This document shows positions 32,672-41,885 of a DNA stretch of 64,000 nt, one piece after another. Every line of letters begins with the position of its first letter. The first letter of the stretch is position 1. The DNA comes from Sporomusa sp. KB1 (GTDB lineage: Bacteria; Bacillota; Negativicutes; Sporomusales; Sporomusaceae). The stretch lies in NCBI RefSeq assembly GCF_007830295.1, contig NZ_VLKC01000002.1, positions 4,041,185 through 4,105,184 of the forward strand. The letters are read 5' to 3'. The notes below the pieces were generated by a model. That model searched no databases. It saw only the letters and a list, made by a program, of their open reading frames with translations, and was not told the origin of the DNA. Position numbers and translations under genes: made by a program.

Positions 32672-33757
32672 ATGGAACAATTTTACTTGGCTGCGTTGCA
32701 GATGGTACCAGGTATTGGCAGTTCACGCATTAAGGCCTTGGTTGATTATTTTGGTAGCGCCCGGCAGGCTTGGTTGGCTGACCAGGGCGATTTATTTTTA
32801 TCCAAGTGTCTTGATAACACAGTCTATAATAATTTACTTGGTCAGCGGGATAAGATAGATATATATAAACTAGCTGAATCATTAACAAAAAAACAAATTG
32901 GTCTCTGCTGTTTGTTGGATAAAAACTATCCCATCCTGCTTCGTAACACCTTTAATCCGCCATATGTTCTATATTACCGCGGTACGTTACCGGTAAATGA
33001 TAAGCTAGTAGCTATTGTAGGCTCGCGTAAAGCCACAACTTATGGGAAAAATGTTGCAGGTATGCTGGCAGCAGCATTAGCAACTGCCCAAGTAGGTATT
33101 GTTAGCGGGGCTGCCAGAGGGATTGATACAGCCGCTCATCTAGGTGTGTTGGAACAAGGCTATACAGTTGCCGTGCTTGGCTCAGGCGTGGATATTGCGT
33201 ATCCGCCAGAGAACGCCAAACTGTTAGCCAGTATTGCTGAAAGAGGAGTAATACTCTCGGAATATGCACCTGGTGTTATTGCTCACCCAGGGCATTTTCC
33301 AGCCCGCAACCGTATTATTAATGGTCTTGCGCGTGGTGTTATTGTCGTAGAAGCTGCAGAAAAAAGTGGAGCGCTGATAACAGCTGATTTCGCGCTAGAA
33401 GAAGGCAGAGATGTTTTTGCTGTGCCTGGCGGAATTTTTGCAGATAATAGTAAAGGAACAAACCGTCTTATAAAACAGGGAGCTAAGCTAGTAGATAGTG
33501 CAATGGACATCTTAGAAGAGTATGGTTGGGAGAAAGTTAAGGGTAAGCAAGCTGAGCCTGAACTTTCTCCGGAAGAACAGCAAGTGTATAGTTTACTAAA
33601 TTATGAAGAGCCTATAGGAATTGAAGAAATTGTAATGAAATTGAATGTATTGCCGGCAACGGCTGCATATATAGTATTGCAACTATCATTAAGGGGTTTG
33701 ACGGTCGAACATAGCGGTCAGCGCTATACCTGTACCGCCAGGGAGGGAAATAAGTGA
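32672..33757 (+). CDS. dprA: DNA processing protein DprA
   Basis: ATG 32672 lies seven bases after GGAGGAA, better than the in-frame GTG at 32657; 361 residues. An N-terminal helix-hairpin-helix region (LQMVPGIGSSRIKALVDYF) is followed by the Rossmann core with VAIVGSRKATTYGK, IVSGAARGIDTAAHLG, AVLGSGVDIAYPPEN and FPARNRIINGLARG. A winged-helix C-terminus (about 300-355) ends the protein. It loads RecA on incoming single-stranded DNA during transformation. Its usual upstream partner comM is only a remnant 6 kb away, so competence function in this strain is open. Confidence 0.95.
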   Translation: MEQFYLAALQMVPGIGSSRIKALVDYFGSARQAWLADQGDLFLSKCLDNTVYNNLLGQRDKIDIYKLAESLTKKQIGLCCLLDKNYPILLRNTFNPPYVLYYRGTLPVNDKLVAIVGSRKATTYGKNVAGMLAAALATAQVGIVSGAARGIDTAAHLGVLEQGYTVAVLGSGVDIAYPPENAKLLASIAERGVILSEYAPGVIAHPGHFPARNRIINGLARGVIVVEAAEKSGALITADFALEEGRDVFAVPGGIFADNSKGTNRLIKQGAKLVDSAMDILEEYGWEKVKGKQAEPELSPEEQQVYSLLNYEEPIGIEEIVMKLNVLPATAAYIVLQLSLRGLTVEHSGQRYTCTAREGNK

Positions 33758-35952
33758 GCAAAGCTCTAGTTGTAGTAGAATCCCCGGCTAAAGCCAAGAC
33801 AATAGAAAAGTTTCTTGGGAAAAATTATACAGTCAAAGCCTCTATGGGACATTTACGTGATTTGCCTAAAAGTCAATTTGGTGTTAATCTTGAAAATGGC
33901 TTTGAACCAAAGTATATTAATATCCGAGGTAAAGGCGATCTTATAAAAAGCCTAAAAGGAGCAGCCAAAAATGCCGATATTGTTTATCTGGCGACAGACC
34001 CGGATCGCGAAGGGGAAGCTATTGCATGGCATTTGGCGCACATCCTCAATATTCCAGAGCAAACTACCTGCCGGATTGAATTTAACGAGATTACAAAAAC
34101 GGCTATTCAGCAAGCTGTCAAAAACCCACGCCCCATTAATTTGCCGCGGGTTTATGCCCAACAAGCCAGGCGAATTCTAGACCGGATAGTGGGCTATAAG
34201 CTGAGTCCACTTTTGTGGCGGAAAGTGCGTAAGGGATTAAGTGCTGGCCGGGTACAGTCAGTTGCTGTCAGGCTAATTTGTGATAGAGAAAAAGAGATAC
34301 AGGCATTTACTCCGGAAGAATATTGGACGATAATAGCTAAACTTAAAGAAAAGACGAATTCAAAAGCGTTTGATGCTGAATTAGTAGCTATTGATGGTCA
34401 AAAAAGTGCTATTAATAGCGAGCTGCAAGCCCAAAGCATTGTCAGCGAGTTGATTCAAGCAGAATACATAGTGAGTGATGTTAAAAAACGGGAAAGAAAG
34501 CGTAATCCTCAACCGCCCTTTACTACCAGTAGTTTGCAGCAAGAGGCTGCCCGTAAATTGGGATTTACTTCCCGTAAAACCATGATAATTGCGCAACAAT
34601 TGTATGAAGGGCTTACCATTGGTCGTATGGGGCAAGTTGGTCTTATTACCTATATGCGTACCGATTCTACCCGCGTGGCTGAGATTGCTCAACAGGAAGC
34701 TAGAAATTATGTTGAGAAGAAATTTGGGTTAAATTATTTGCCGGCGAAGGCACCAACCTACGCTAATAAAAAATCTCAGGATGCCCATGAGGCTGTCAGG
34801 CCAACCACCCTGGAACTAACTCCAGATGCCGTTGGCACTAGCTTGAACAAAGATCAATTAAAGCTCTATACACTTGTCTGGGAAAGATTCATAGCTAGTC
34901 AGATGACACCTGCGATTTATGATACACTTACTATCGAGATTACTGCTGGAAGATATAAACTCAGATCTACTGGATCACAAATAAAATTCCCGGGATTTTT
35001 AGCCGCTTTTAGTGGTGCAATTGGTAAGAGTAAAGAGGTAGAACAAACTGCTGATAGTGATTTAGATAAAGAAACCACTTTACCTGCATTACTAGCAGGA
35101 CAAGTGTTGAAACTTAACAAACTAGACCCTAAACAACATTTTACCGAACCACCGCCCCGCTACACAGAGGCATCCTTAGTCAAAGTCTTAGAGGAAAAAG
35201 GAATTGGACGTCCCAGCACCTATGCACCAACAATTGAGACAATTGTTGACCGGGGTTATGTCGAGAGAATTGAGAAAAAATTTCATCCTACCGAACTGGG
35301 ATTTCTGGTACTTGACCTTCTAAAGCAATACTTTAATAAAATTCTAGATGTTGAATTTACTGCTGGAATGGAAGATAAGTTAGACGATATTGCCGAAGGT
35401 GATGTCTCTTGGTTAACTGTATTAGAAGAATTTTATGCCCCTTTTGCGCAGGATCTAAGTTTGGCAGAAGAAGCGATTGGCCATGTCGAATTACCTGTCG
35501 AAGTATCTGATGTTCCCTGTGAAAATTGTGGTCAGATGATGGTCGTTAAACAAGGACGATATGGTAATTTCTTAGCATGCCCCGGTTTCCCGGCTTGCCG
35601 CAATACTAAGCCAATTTTAAAAGATACTGGTGTTAAGTGTCCAAAATGCGGCGGTTCTATTGTTGAACGTCATACTAAACGCCGGCGAGTCTTTTACGGC
35701 TGTGAGAAATATCCGGAATGTGATTTTAATACCTGGGATATGCCATTAAAAGAGAATTGCCAAGTATGTGGGGCATATATGATCAGACATAAATTTAAAA
35801 ATGGTGGTTTTTCTAGCATTTGCAGTAATGAGAACTGTTCGTCCCGTCAAGCCGCTGATAGCGCTGAAACCGCTGCGAACGTAGAAGAAAAAGAAGTACA
35901 GGCAAAGGCGAAAAAGAAACCTGCAGCTAACCGGAGGAAAAATAATGGATAA
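33754..35952 (+). CDS. topA: DNA topoisomerase I
   Basis: 732 residues from GTG 33754, overlapping dprA by four bases. The TOPRIM domain starts LVVVESPAKAKTIEKFLG with the acidic DPDREGEAIAWHL motif. The catalytic Tyr300 lies in LITYMRTDSTRV. Three C-terminal four-cysteine zinc motifs follow (CENCGQ...CPGFPAC, CPKCGG...CEKYPEC, CQVCG...CSNENC), then a Lys/Ala-rich tail. It relaxes negative supercoils by single-strand passage. Length is normal for Firmicutes. Confidence 0.97.
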   Translation: MSKALVVVESPAKAKTIEKFLGKNYTVKASMGHLRDLPKSQFGVNLENGFEPKYINIRGKGDLIKSLKGAAKNADIVYLATDPDREGEAIAWHLAHILNIPEQTTCRIEFNEITKTAIQQAVKNPRPINLPRVYAQQARRILDRIVGYKLSPLLWRKVRKGLSAGRVQSVAVRLICDREKEIQAFTPEEYWTIIAKLKEKTNSKAFDAELVAIDGQKSAINSELQAQSIVSELIQAEYIVSDVKKRERKRNPQPPFTTSSLQQEAARKLGFTSRKTMIIAQQLYEGLTIGRMGQVGLITYMRTDSTRVAEIAQQEARNYVEKKFGLNYLPAKAPTYANKKSQDAHEAVRPTTLELTPDAVGTSLNKDQLKLYTLVWERFIASQMTPAIYDTLTIEITAGRYKLRSTGSQIKFPGFLAAFSGAIGKSKEVEQTADSDLDKETTLPALLAGQVLKLNKLDPKQHFTEPPPRYTEASLVKVLEEKGIGRPSTYAPTIETIVDRGYVERIEKKFHPTELGFLVLDLLKQYFNKILDVEFTAGMEDKLDDIAEGDVSWLTVLEEFYAPFAQDLSLAEEAIGHVELPVEVSDVPCENCGQMMVVKQGRYGNFLACPGFPACRNTKPILKDTGVKCPKCGGSIVERHTKRRRVFYGCEKYPECDFNTWDMPLKENCQVCGAYMIRHKFKNGGFSSICSNENCSSRQAADSAETAANVEEKEVQAKAKKKPAANRRKNNG

Positions 35953-37240
35953 AGTCACTATACTAGGAGCTGGCTTGGCTGGCAGTGAGGCTGCTTGGCA
36001 ACTGGCCGAAGCCGGAATTGATGTGGACTTATATGAAATGCGTCCTAAGGTGATGACCCCGGCTCATCATACCGCTTTATTTGCTGAACTAGTTTGCAGC
36101 AACTCGCTTAGAGGGGCCGCAATAGAAAATGCGGTAGGTCTTTTAAAAGAGGAAATGAGAATACTAAATTCATTAATTATGAAAGCGGCTGATGCTCACT
36201 GTGTACCCGCAGGCGGGGCGTTGGCAGTCGATCGCAATGATTTTAGTGAGATGATTACCAATACACTCAGCAGCCATCCACGGATAGCGGTTAAACATAC
36301 TGAGGTGCTGGAAATACCTGCTGATCGTCCCTTAATTATTGCGACTGGGCCACTTACTTCTCCAGGCTTATCCACTGCCATTGCGGGTCTCACTGGCAAT
36401 GAATATCTCTATTTTTATGACGCGGCGGCGCCTATCGTTACCGCTGATTCACTTAATATGGATATAATTTACCGGGCTTCTCGCTATGGCAAAGGGGACG
36501 ACGACTATCTAAATTGCCCCATGACCAAAGAACAATATGAACTGTTTTGGCAGGAAATTACCTGTGCTCAGGCCGCACCAGTCAAAGACTTCGAAAAGAT
36601 AGTAGTTTTCGAAGGGTGTATGCCGATAGAGACCATGGCTACCCGCGGGATTGATACCATGCGCTTTGGCCCAATGAAGCCTGTTGGCTTGCGGCATCCA
36701 GAGACCGGCGAAATGCCATATGCTGTAGTCCAACTAAGGCAAGACAACCGTTCGGCAACACTTTATAATATGGTTGGTTTTCAAACCCACCTACAATGGC
36801 CTGAACAGCAGCGTGTCTTCAGACTTATTCCTGGTTTGGAGAATGCGGATTTTGTCCGCTATGGGGTAATGCATCGGAATACTTTTATTAACTCACCGCA
36901 GATTTTGTTGCCTACCTTGCAAATGAAAGCGCAGCCGCAGGTATTCTTCGCCGGTCAAATTACTGGTGTTGAAGGCTATGTTGAATCAGCAGCAAGCGGT
37001 CTAGTAGCTGGAATTAATGCCAGTAGGCTATTGCAAGGCCTTGAACTGCAGGTGTTTCCCAAACAAACTGCCCATGGCGCTTTGTGTCATTACATTACAC
37101 AAGCTGATCCGACACATTTTCAACCGATGAATATAAATTTTGGTCTGCTTCCGCCACTAGTGCATAAGATTAAAGATAAGAAGGTCAAGAATCAAACCAT
37201 TGCCAACAGAGCATTGGCGGCATTACGAGAATTTATTTGA
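35945..37240 (+). CDS. trmFO: methylenetetrahydrofolate-tRNA-(uracil-5-)-methyltransferase
   Basis: 431 residues, start overlapping topA by eight bases after GGAGG. The FAD-binding N-terminus reads VTILGAGLAGSEAAWQLA. Cysteines in ELVCSNSLRG and VVFEGCMPIETMATRG match the redox-active residues of the family, and FFAGQITGVEGYVESAASG closes the FAD site. It makes 5-methyluridine 54 in the T-loop of tRNA using methylene-folate, so it links to the fol operon upstream. Confidence 0.97.
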   Translation: MDKVTILGAGLAGSEAAWQLAEAGIDVDLYEMRPKVMTPAHHTALFAELVCSNSLRGAAIENAVGLLKEEMRILNSLIMKAADAHCVPAGGALAVDRNDFSEMITNTLSSHPRIAVKHTEVLEIPADRPLIIATGPLTSPGLSTAIAGLTGNEYLYFYDAAAPIVTADSLNMDIIYRASRYGKGDDDYLNCPMTKEQYELFWQEITCAQAAPVKDFEKIVVFEGCMPIETMATRGIDTMRFGPMKPVGLRHPETGEMPYAVVQLRQDNRSATLYNMVGFQTHLQWPEQQRVFRLIPGLENADFVRYGVMHRNTFINSPQILLPTLQMKAQPQVFFAGQITGVEGYVESAASGLVAGINASRLLQGLELQVFPKQTAHGALCHYITQADPTHFQPMNINFGLLPPLVHKIKDKKVKNQTIANRALAALREFI

Positions 37241-37323
37241 ATAATATGACAATAATATTGCGGAATTGTATCAAGTGTGTTAGTATAATAGTAATTTCCG
37301 CCAGAATAGCATAAGAGTAAATA
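37241..37323 (+). promoter_or_regulatory. short gap with a TATAAT before xerC
   Basis: TATAAT at 37284-37289; TTGCGG at 37258 is 20 bases away, so the promoter is weak if real. Confidence 0.35.
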
Positions 37324-38295
37324 TTGTCGGAAAGAATGATAAAAAAAATGTTTTCAAAAGGCGAAGCATTTGATGGAGTTGCCCAATTAGTAGAAAGGTT
37401 TGTCTTGTACCTAAAACTTGAAAAAAATGCTTCTCAACATACTATTCACAACTATCAACGTGATATTTGGCAGTTTGTGGGATTTGTTGATAACCAGGAT
37501 AGTGGTGTGGCGCTGTTTATTGATATCAATCCGCTTATAATCCGCAGTTATCTGGCGTTCTTAAAATCAAAGCAGTATGCCAAAGCGACCATTATGCGAC
37601 GGATTGCGGCGCTTAGGTCGTTTTTCAGATTTTTATGCCGGGAAAATGTTTTAAAGGAAAATCCCTGTAAAGCGGTTAGAACACCAAAATTGGACAAAAA
37701 ATTGCCTGTTTTTCTTGACATTAACGAAATTCGTGAATTAATCACTTTGCCAGACAACAATTTGCTAGGCATTCGTGATAAAGCTGTCTTGGAAATGCTA
37801 TATGCAACAGGGATACAGGTCAGTGAACTTACTGGAATTACTCTGCCAGATATTGATCTCTCTGGACGGGCAATTATTGTATCTGGTAAAGGTGCTAAAC
37901 AGCGAATTGTCTTGATGGGTCGGACGGCGGTTGAAGTTTTGGAACTTTATTTGTCCAGTGCACGCCCTAGGTTATGTGCGAATCCAGGAGAATATGGTCA
38001 TCAAATAGATAAGGTTCATAACTATGTATTTGTAAATAACCGGGGAGGGCCACTCACTGACAGGAGCGTTCGAAGAATTGTTGATAAGTATGTTGAGGTA
38101 ATGGCAATTAAAAAAAACGTCAGTCCCCATACCCTTCGTCACACTTTTGCGACCCATCTATTAGACAATGGTGCTGACCTAGGGACTGTGCAGGAACTTT
38201 TAGGTCATGTTACTTTGTCTACTACCCAGCTTTATATTAATGTAACTACCGAAAGACTTAAAGAAAATTACAGGAAGTTTCATCCGCGTGCTTGA
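37324..38295 (+). CDS. xerC: tyrosine recombinase XerC with substituted catalytic arginine
   Basis: 323 residues from TTG 37324; ATG 37336 or 37348 are alternative starts and none has a strong ribosome site. The N-terminal SAM-like domain (FVLYLKLEKNASQHTIHNYQ) and the C-terminal catalytic domain are complete. Catalytic residues seen: Lys189 (SGKGAKQR), His269 and Arg272 (PHTLRH), His295 (LLGH) and Tyr304 (TTQLYIN). The first catalytic Arg, expected in ATG-x-RVSEL, is Gln165 here (YATGIQVSEL, codon CAG for the usual CGG or similar). With XerD it should resolve chromosome dimers at dif. The substitution would be expected to impair cleavage. Confidence 0.9.
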   Translation: MSERMIKKMFSKGEAFDGVAQLVERFVLYLKLEKNASQHTIHNYQRDIWQFVGFVDNQDSGVALFIDINPLIIRSYLAFLKSKQYAKATIMRRIAALRSFFRFLCRENVLKENPCKAVRTPKLDKKLPVFLDINEIRELITLPDNNLLGIRDKAVLEMLYATGIQVSELTGITLPDIDLSGRAIIVSGKGAKQRIVLMGRTAVEVLELYLSSARPRLCANPGEYGHQIDKVHNYVFVNNRGGPLTDRSVRRIVDKYVEVMAIKKNVSPHTLRHTFATHLLDNGADLGTVQELLGHVTLSTTQLYINVTTERLKENYRKFHPRA

Positions 38296-38315
38296 TTTTC
38301 CTGGGAGGTGATATC

Positions 38316-38846
38316 ATGTTTCATGCCACAACAATTGTTGCTGTTCGTCATCAGGGGAAGACGGCTATTGCCGGTGACGGACAAGTTACCTTTGGTCAAA
38401 ATACAATAATGAAGCACAATGCAAAAAAGGTCCGCCGTTTATATCACGGTAAAGTATTAGCTGGATTTGCCGGCTCAGTGGCTGATGCGTTTACGCTATT
38501 TGAGAAGTTTGAAGGAAAACTGGAAGAGTTCAATGGCAATATGATGAGAGCAGCTGTCGAACTTGCGAAAGAGTGGCGCCAGGACAGAGTGCTGAGACGA
38601 CTGGAAGCGCTGCTTATTGTAATTGATGATAACCATCTGCTTATTATATCTGGCAATGGTGAAGTAATTGAACCAGATGACGGTGTTACTGCGATTGGTT
38701 CTGGCGGACCTTATGCACTTGCTGCTGCCAGAGCTTTAGTACAGCATTCTCCATTAAGTGCCGCCGATATTGTGCGCACGGCGCTCGAAATTGCTTCCAA
38801 CATTTGTGTGTATACGAATGACCATATTACGGTCGAAGAGTTATAA
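38316..38846 (+). CDS. hslV: ATP-dependent protease subunit HslV (ClpQ)
   Basis: ATG 38316 follows GGGAGGTG by five bases and gives 176 residues; the in-frame upstream ATG 38292 overlaps xerC and lacks a site. The mature N-terminal Thr nucleophile is in FHATTIVAVRHQGK, and AIAGDGQVTFGQNTIMK is the family motif. HslV forms a two-ring dodecamer, a proteasome-like chamber fed by HslU. In Firmicutes the xerC-hslV-hslU-codY order is conserved. Confidence 0.96.
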   Translation: MFHATTIVAVRHQGKTAIAGDGQVTFGQNTIMKHNAKKVRRLYHGKVLAGFAGSVADAFTLFEKFEGKLEEFNGNMMRAAVELAKEWRQDRVLRRLEALLIVIDDNHLLIISGNGEVIEPDDGVTAIGSGGPYALAAARALVQHSPLSAADIVRTALEIASNICVYTNDHITVEEL

Positions 38847-38866
38847 GAAAAAAAGGGGGGATGATT

Positions 38867-40264
38867 TTGCTGGAACTTACGCCAAAAGAAATAGTCAAGG
38901 AATTGAATAAATATATAATTGGTCAGCAGCAAGCAAAAAAATCAGTAGCTGTGGCACTCAGAAATCGCTGGCGTAGTAAGAAACTGCCTGCAGAACTTAA
39001 AGAAGAAATTATCCCTAAAAATATTTTGATGATTGGTCCTACAGGAGTTGGCAAAACTGAAATTGCCCGCCGCTTAGCCAAACTTGTCAACGCGCCTTTT
39101 GTAAAAGTTGAAGCAACTAAGTTTACAGAAATAGGCTATGTTGGTCGTGATGTCGAATCCATGGTGCGTGATTTAGTTGAAACATCCATTCGCATGGTTA
39201 AGCACCAAAAGATGCTGGAAGTTAATGACAAGGCCAAGGAATTGGCAGAGGAGCGCATTCTTGATCAGTTTGTTCCGCCAGCAAAAAAAGAATCGTCCCG
39301 AAATCCATTTGAAATGCTGTTCTCCGGGGGGATCGGAACAAGTCAAGATAAACCACCAGAAGTAGAAGCGGAGCCGCAAGTAGTAAACACAGGCCGTGAA
39401 TGGTGGCGTAAACGCCTGCTTAACGGTGAACTTGAAGAAGAATTGCTTGAAATAACAGTAGAAGATGGCGCTCAACCAGTGATGGGAATGTTTGCTGGGA
39501 CTGGAATTGAAGAAATGGGCATGAATATACAAGATATGCTTGGTAATTTACTACCAAAGAAACAGAAGAAACGTAAAGTAACAGTAGCCAATGCCCGAAA
39601 AATTTTTACGCAAGAAGAAGCGCAAAAGTTGATTGATATGGATGAAGTGATTACTTGCGCTATTGATGTAGCCGAAAACTATGGGATTATCTTTTTGGAT
39701 GAAATTGATAAGATTTCTGGCAGAGGTCAAAGTTCAGGACCTGATGTTTCACGCGAGGGTGTTCAACGTGACATCTTGCCGATTGTTGAGGGCTCCACAA
39801 TTGTTACTAAATATGGTCCTGTAAAAACTGATCATGTTTTGTTTATTGCTGCAGGTGCGTTCCATGTTTCGAAGCCTTCTGACTTGATACCAGAGCTGCA
39901 GGGGCGTTTTCCCATTAGGGTTGAACTAACTAATTTATCCAAAGAGGACTTTCGGCAAATACTGACTGAACCGGCTAATGCACTTATCAAACAATATATT
40001 AGCCTGTTGGAAACGGAAGAGGTTAAAGTTGAGTTTACCGAGGACGCTATTGATGAATTGGCTGATATCGCTTGTAGAGTGAATAGCCAAACTGAAAACA
40101 TTGGTGCCCGGCGATTACACACTATTCTAGAAAAACTTTTGGAAGATCTAGCCTTTGATGCGCCTGATGTTGCTGAAAAGCAGGTCATTATTAATCGTGA
40201 ATATGTTAAATCCAAATTAGATCATATAGTTATCAATCAAGATCTAAGTCATTACATTTTATAG
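38867..40264 (+). CDS. hslU: HslU (ClpY) AAA+ unfoldase
   Basis: I choose TTG 38867, six bases after GGGGGG, because ATG 38861 sits directly on the ribosome site; 465 residues. Walker A is GPTGVGKTEIARRLA and Walker B IIFLDEIDKI. The I-domain lies between (about residues 110-240). RREEG-like ISGRGQSSGPDVSREGVQRD follows Walker B, the sensor-2 region is TENIGARRLHTILEKLL, and the protein ends in SHYIL, which docks into HslV. It unfolds substrates with ATP. Confidence 0.96.
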   Translation: MLELTPKEIVKELNKYIIGQQQAKKSVAVALRNRWRSKKLPAELKEEIIPKNILMIGPTGVGKTEIARRLAKLVNAPFVKVEATKFTEIGYVGRDVESMVRDLVETSIRMVKHQKMLEVNDKAKELAEERILDQFVPPAKKESSRNPFEMLFSGGIGTSQDKPPEVEAEPQVVNTGREWWRKRLLNGELEEELLEITVEDGAQPVMGMFAGTGIEEMGMNIQDMLGNLLPKKQKKRKVTVANARKIFTQEEAQKLIDMDEVITCAIDVAENYGIIFLDEIDKISGRGQSSGPDVSREGVQRDILPIVEGSTIVTKYGPVKTDHVLFIAAGAFHVSKPSDLIPELQGRFPIRVELTNLSKEDFRQILTEPANALIKQYISLLETEEVKVEFTEDAIDELADIACRVNSQTENIGARRLHTILEKLLEDLAFDAPDVAEKQVIINREYVKSKLDHIVINQDLSHYIL

Positions 40265-40300
40265 CTTTTTGTTTCACATTATGGAAGGTGGGAATAGTAA

Positions 40301-41074
40301 ATGTCATTATTAGAACGTACACGTACTATTAATAAGTTGCTTCAGAAATCAGAAAAAGTTGAATATAGTGAAGTTGCGACAGTGCTTAGCACCGTTATGG
40401 CGGCTAACGTCTATATTGTTAACAAAGATGGTAGTATTTTGGGCTATGCATTACTTGATGATTTTGAGTGTGATCTCATGCGGGATAAAGTGCTTCAAAC
40501 AGGACAGTTTCCTGAACGGTATGTAGCATGGTTGCGCAAGATTGAGCAGACATCACCTAACCTTCGTTTGGAAGGCGGATTATGTAGTTTTAGCGCAGAA
40601 ACCAATTGCTTATTTAACGATAAATTTACTACCATTGTTCCTATCCATGGCGTAGGGGAACGTATAGGAACATTAATTGTAGCTAAATTTAGTGTTGAAT
40701 TTGTTGATGATGATTTAATATTGGCTGAATACGGTGGAACGGTTGTTGGCATGGAAATGCTCAGAGACCGCAGTGAAAAAATTGAAGAAGAAGCTAGAAA
40801 AAAGGCTACTGTGCAAGTAGCACTGGGAACATTATCTTATTCGGAATTAGAAGCAGTTATGCATATATTAAACGAACTTGAAGGCAATGAAGGCTTGTTG
40901 GTTGCCAGTAAAATTGCCGACCGTGTTGGTATTACCCGCTCCGTAATCGTCAATGCGTTACGTAAGTTTGAAAGTGCAGGTGTGATTGAATCCAAGTCGC
41001 TCGGAATGAAAGGAACATATATAAAAGTTCTTAACGAACGATTATTAGAAGAATTGCAAAAACTAAAAAAATAA
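40301..41074 (+). CDS. codY: GTP- and branched-chain-amino-acid-sensing regulator CodY
   Basis: 257 residues with GGAAGGTGGG upstream. The N-terminal GAF domain (SLLERTRTINKLLQKSEKVE to about 155) senses Ile, Leu and Val, and the C-terminal winged helix reads ASKIADRVGITRSVIVNALR. The length is standard. It represses many nutrient genes, and in Bacillus also the fla/che operon, when amino acids are plentiful. Here it sits directly before the flagellar operon, which carries CodY-box-like repeats in its leader. Confidence 0.97.
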   Translation: MSLLERTRTINKLLQKSEKVEYSEVATVLSTVMAANVYIVNKDGSILGYALLDDFECDLMRDKVLQTGQFPERYVAWLRKIEQTSPNLRLEGGLCSFSAETNCLFNDKFTTIVPIHGVGERIGTLIVAKFSVEFVDDDLILAEYGGTVVGMEMLRDRSEKIEEEARKKATVQVALGTLSYSELEAVMHILNELEGNEGLLVASKIADRVGITRSVIVNALRKFESAGVIESKSLGMKGTYIKVLNERLLEELQKLKK

Positions 41075-41146
41075 TTCATAAAAAATCCAGTTATTGAGAG
41101 TAATATATACCCTATGGTAAGGATAGTAAAAAAGACTATGTAGCTT

Positions 41147-41188
41147 AAAAAAGATGATTCCTGTAATGAACAGGAGTCATCTTTTTTT
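41147..41188 (+). terminator. terminator of codY
   Basis: AAAAAAGATGATTCCTG pairs with CAGGAGTCATCTTTTTTT around TAATGAA, with one mismatch. Confidence 0.85.
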
Positions 41189-41290
41189 AAGTTACATTGA
41201 TTATATTAGAGTAAAACGAAAAAGTAATCGAAAATTTTTTGAGCGATACAACAATTTACAACATTAATTGGCAATTGAAAAGCTTGGGCC

Positions 41291-41299
41291 TGGTATTAT
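41291..41299 (+). promoter_or_regulatory. candidate extended -10 promoter of the flagellar operon
   Basis: TGGTATTAT fits an extended -10 (TGN TATTAT). TTGGCA at 41268 is 20 bases upstream, a long spacer. It would give a leader of about 165 bases before flgB. No sigma-D/FliA type sequence was found. Confidence 0.4.
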
Positions 41300-41376
41300 G
41301 TAGACGTGATAGGGCAAAGGTCCTAAGTTTAAGCCGGACAAACATTTTTCATAAAAAAGTTAGAGGATTTTCACAT

Positions 41377-41420
41377 ATTTTGTAGAAATAATAATATGTC
41401 AATTTGTAGAAATAATTTTC
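41377..41420 (+). repeat. two direct TTTGTAGAAATAAT repeats, candidate CodY operators
   Basis: TTTGTAGAAATAAT occurs at 41379-41392 and 41403-41416, 24 bases apart. The second copy with flanks, AATTTGTAGAAATAATT, agrees with the CodY box (AATTTTCWGAAAATT) at ten of fifteen positions. The repeats end about 50 bases before flgB. Confidence 0.45.
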
Positions 41421-41471
41421 GATTATACAGACAAAATCCTAAAGTATTAAGGTAAAGGAGGGCTGGCAAAA

Positions 41472-41885
41472 ATGCTTAATTCACTCTTACAGTCATCGCA
41501 GGTGTCTGTATTAGAAAAAGCGTTAAGCGCCGCTTCATTGCGGCATAAAGTTATTAGCAATAATATAGCGAATGTAAACACTCCTAAGTTTAAGAAGAGT
41601 GAAGTGAGTTTTGAAAATCAGCTGGAGTTAGCTATGAGTTCTGAAAAGGCTCCAATTGCCAGAACTCACGAACGACATTTGCCAGTAAAATCAACCGGAA
41701 TAAATGATGTAGAACCAACGATAAACACGATTACTACTACTTCTTTTCGCAATGACGACAATAATGTGGATATTGATAGCGAAATGGCAGGCTTGGCAAA
41801 AAACTCGATTTATTATAATGCAGTTGCTGATAGGATTAATAAATATTTTTCTAATCTCAAATCTGTAATTAACGGAGGGAAATGA
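41472..41885 (+). CDS. flgB: flagellar basal-body rod protein FlgB
   Basis: 137 residues behind AAAGGAGGG. The N-terminus LRHKVISNNIANVNTPKFKK is the rod-protein signature. FlgB is the first rod subunit above the MS ring and is exported by the flagellar type III apparatus. It opens the flagellar operon, overlaps flgC by ATGA and is of standard length. Confidence 0.96.
   Translation: MLNSLLQSSQVSVLEKALSAASLRHKVISNNIANVNTPKFKKSEVSFENQLELAMSSEKAPIARTHERHLPVKSTGINDVEPTINTITTTSFRNDDNNVDIDSEMAGLAKNSIYYNAVADRINKYFSNLKSVINGGK

Larger units (their letters stand above)
41075..41471 (+). other. codY-flgB intergenic region
   Basis: Holds the codY terminator (41147-41188), an extended -10 TGGTATTAT (41291-41299), and the tandem TTTGTAGAAATAAT repeats (41377-41420). 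The segment GATAGGGCAAAGGTCC at about 41308 recalls part of a cyclic-di-GMP riboswitch but lacks the rest. No ORF with a ribosome site is present. Confidence 0.5.

Noticed and set aside
41260..41285. Sigma-54 promoter (TTGGCA near TTG)
   Set aside because: The GG-GC spacing and the -12 TTGC element do not fit the sigma-54 consensus.
41300..41345. Possible cyclic-di-GMP riboswitch in the flgB leader (GATAGGGCAAAGGTCC segment)
   Set aside because: Only the first conserved block is suggestive; the second block (GACGCAAAGC) and closing stem are missing, so I do not call a riboswitch.
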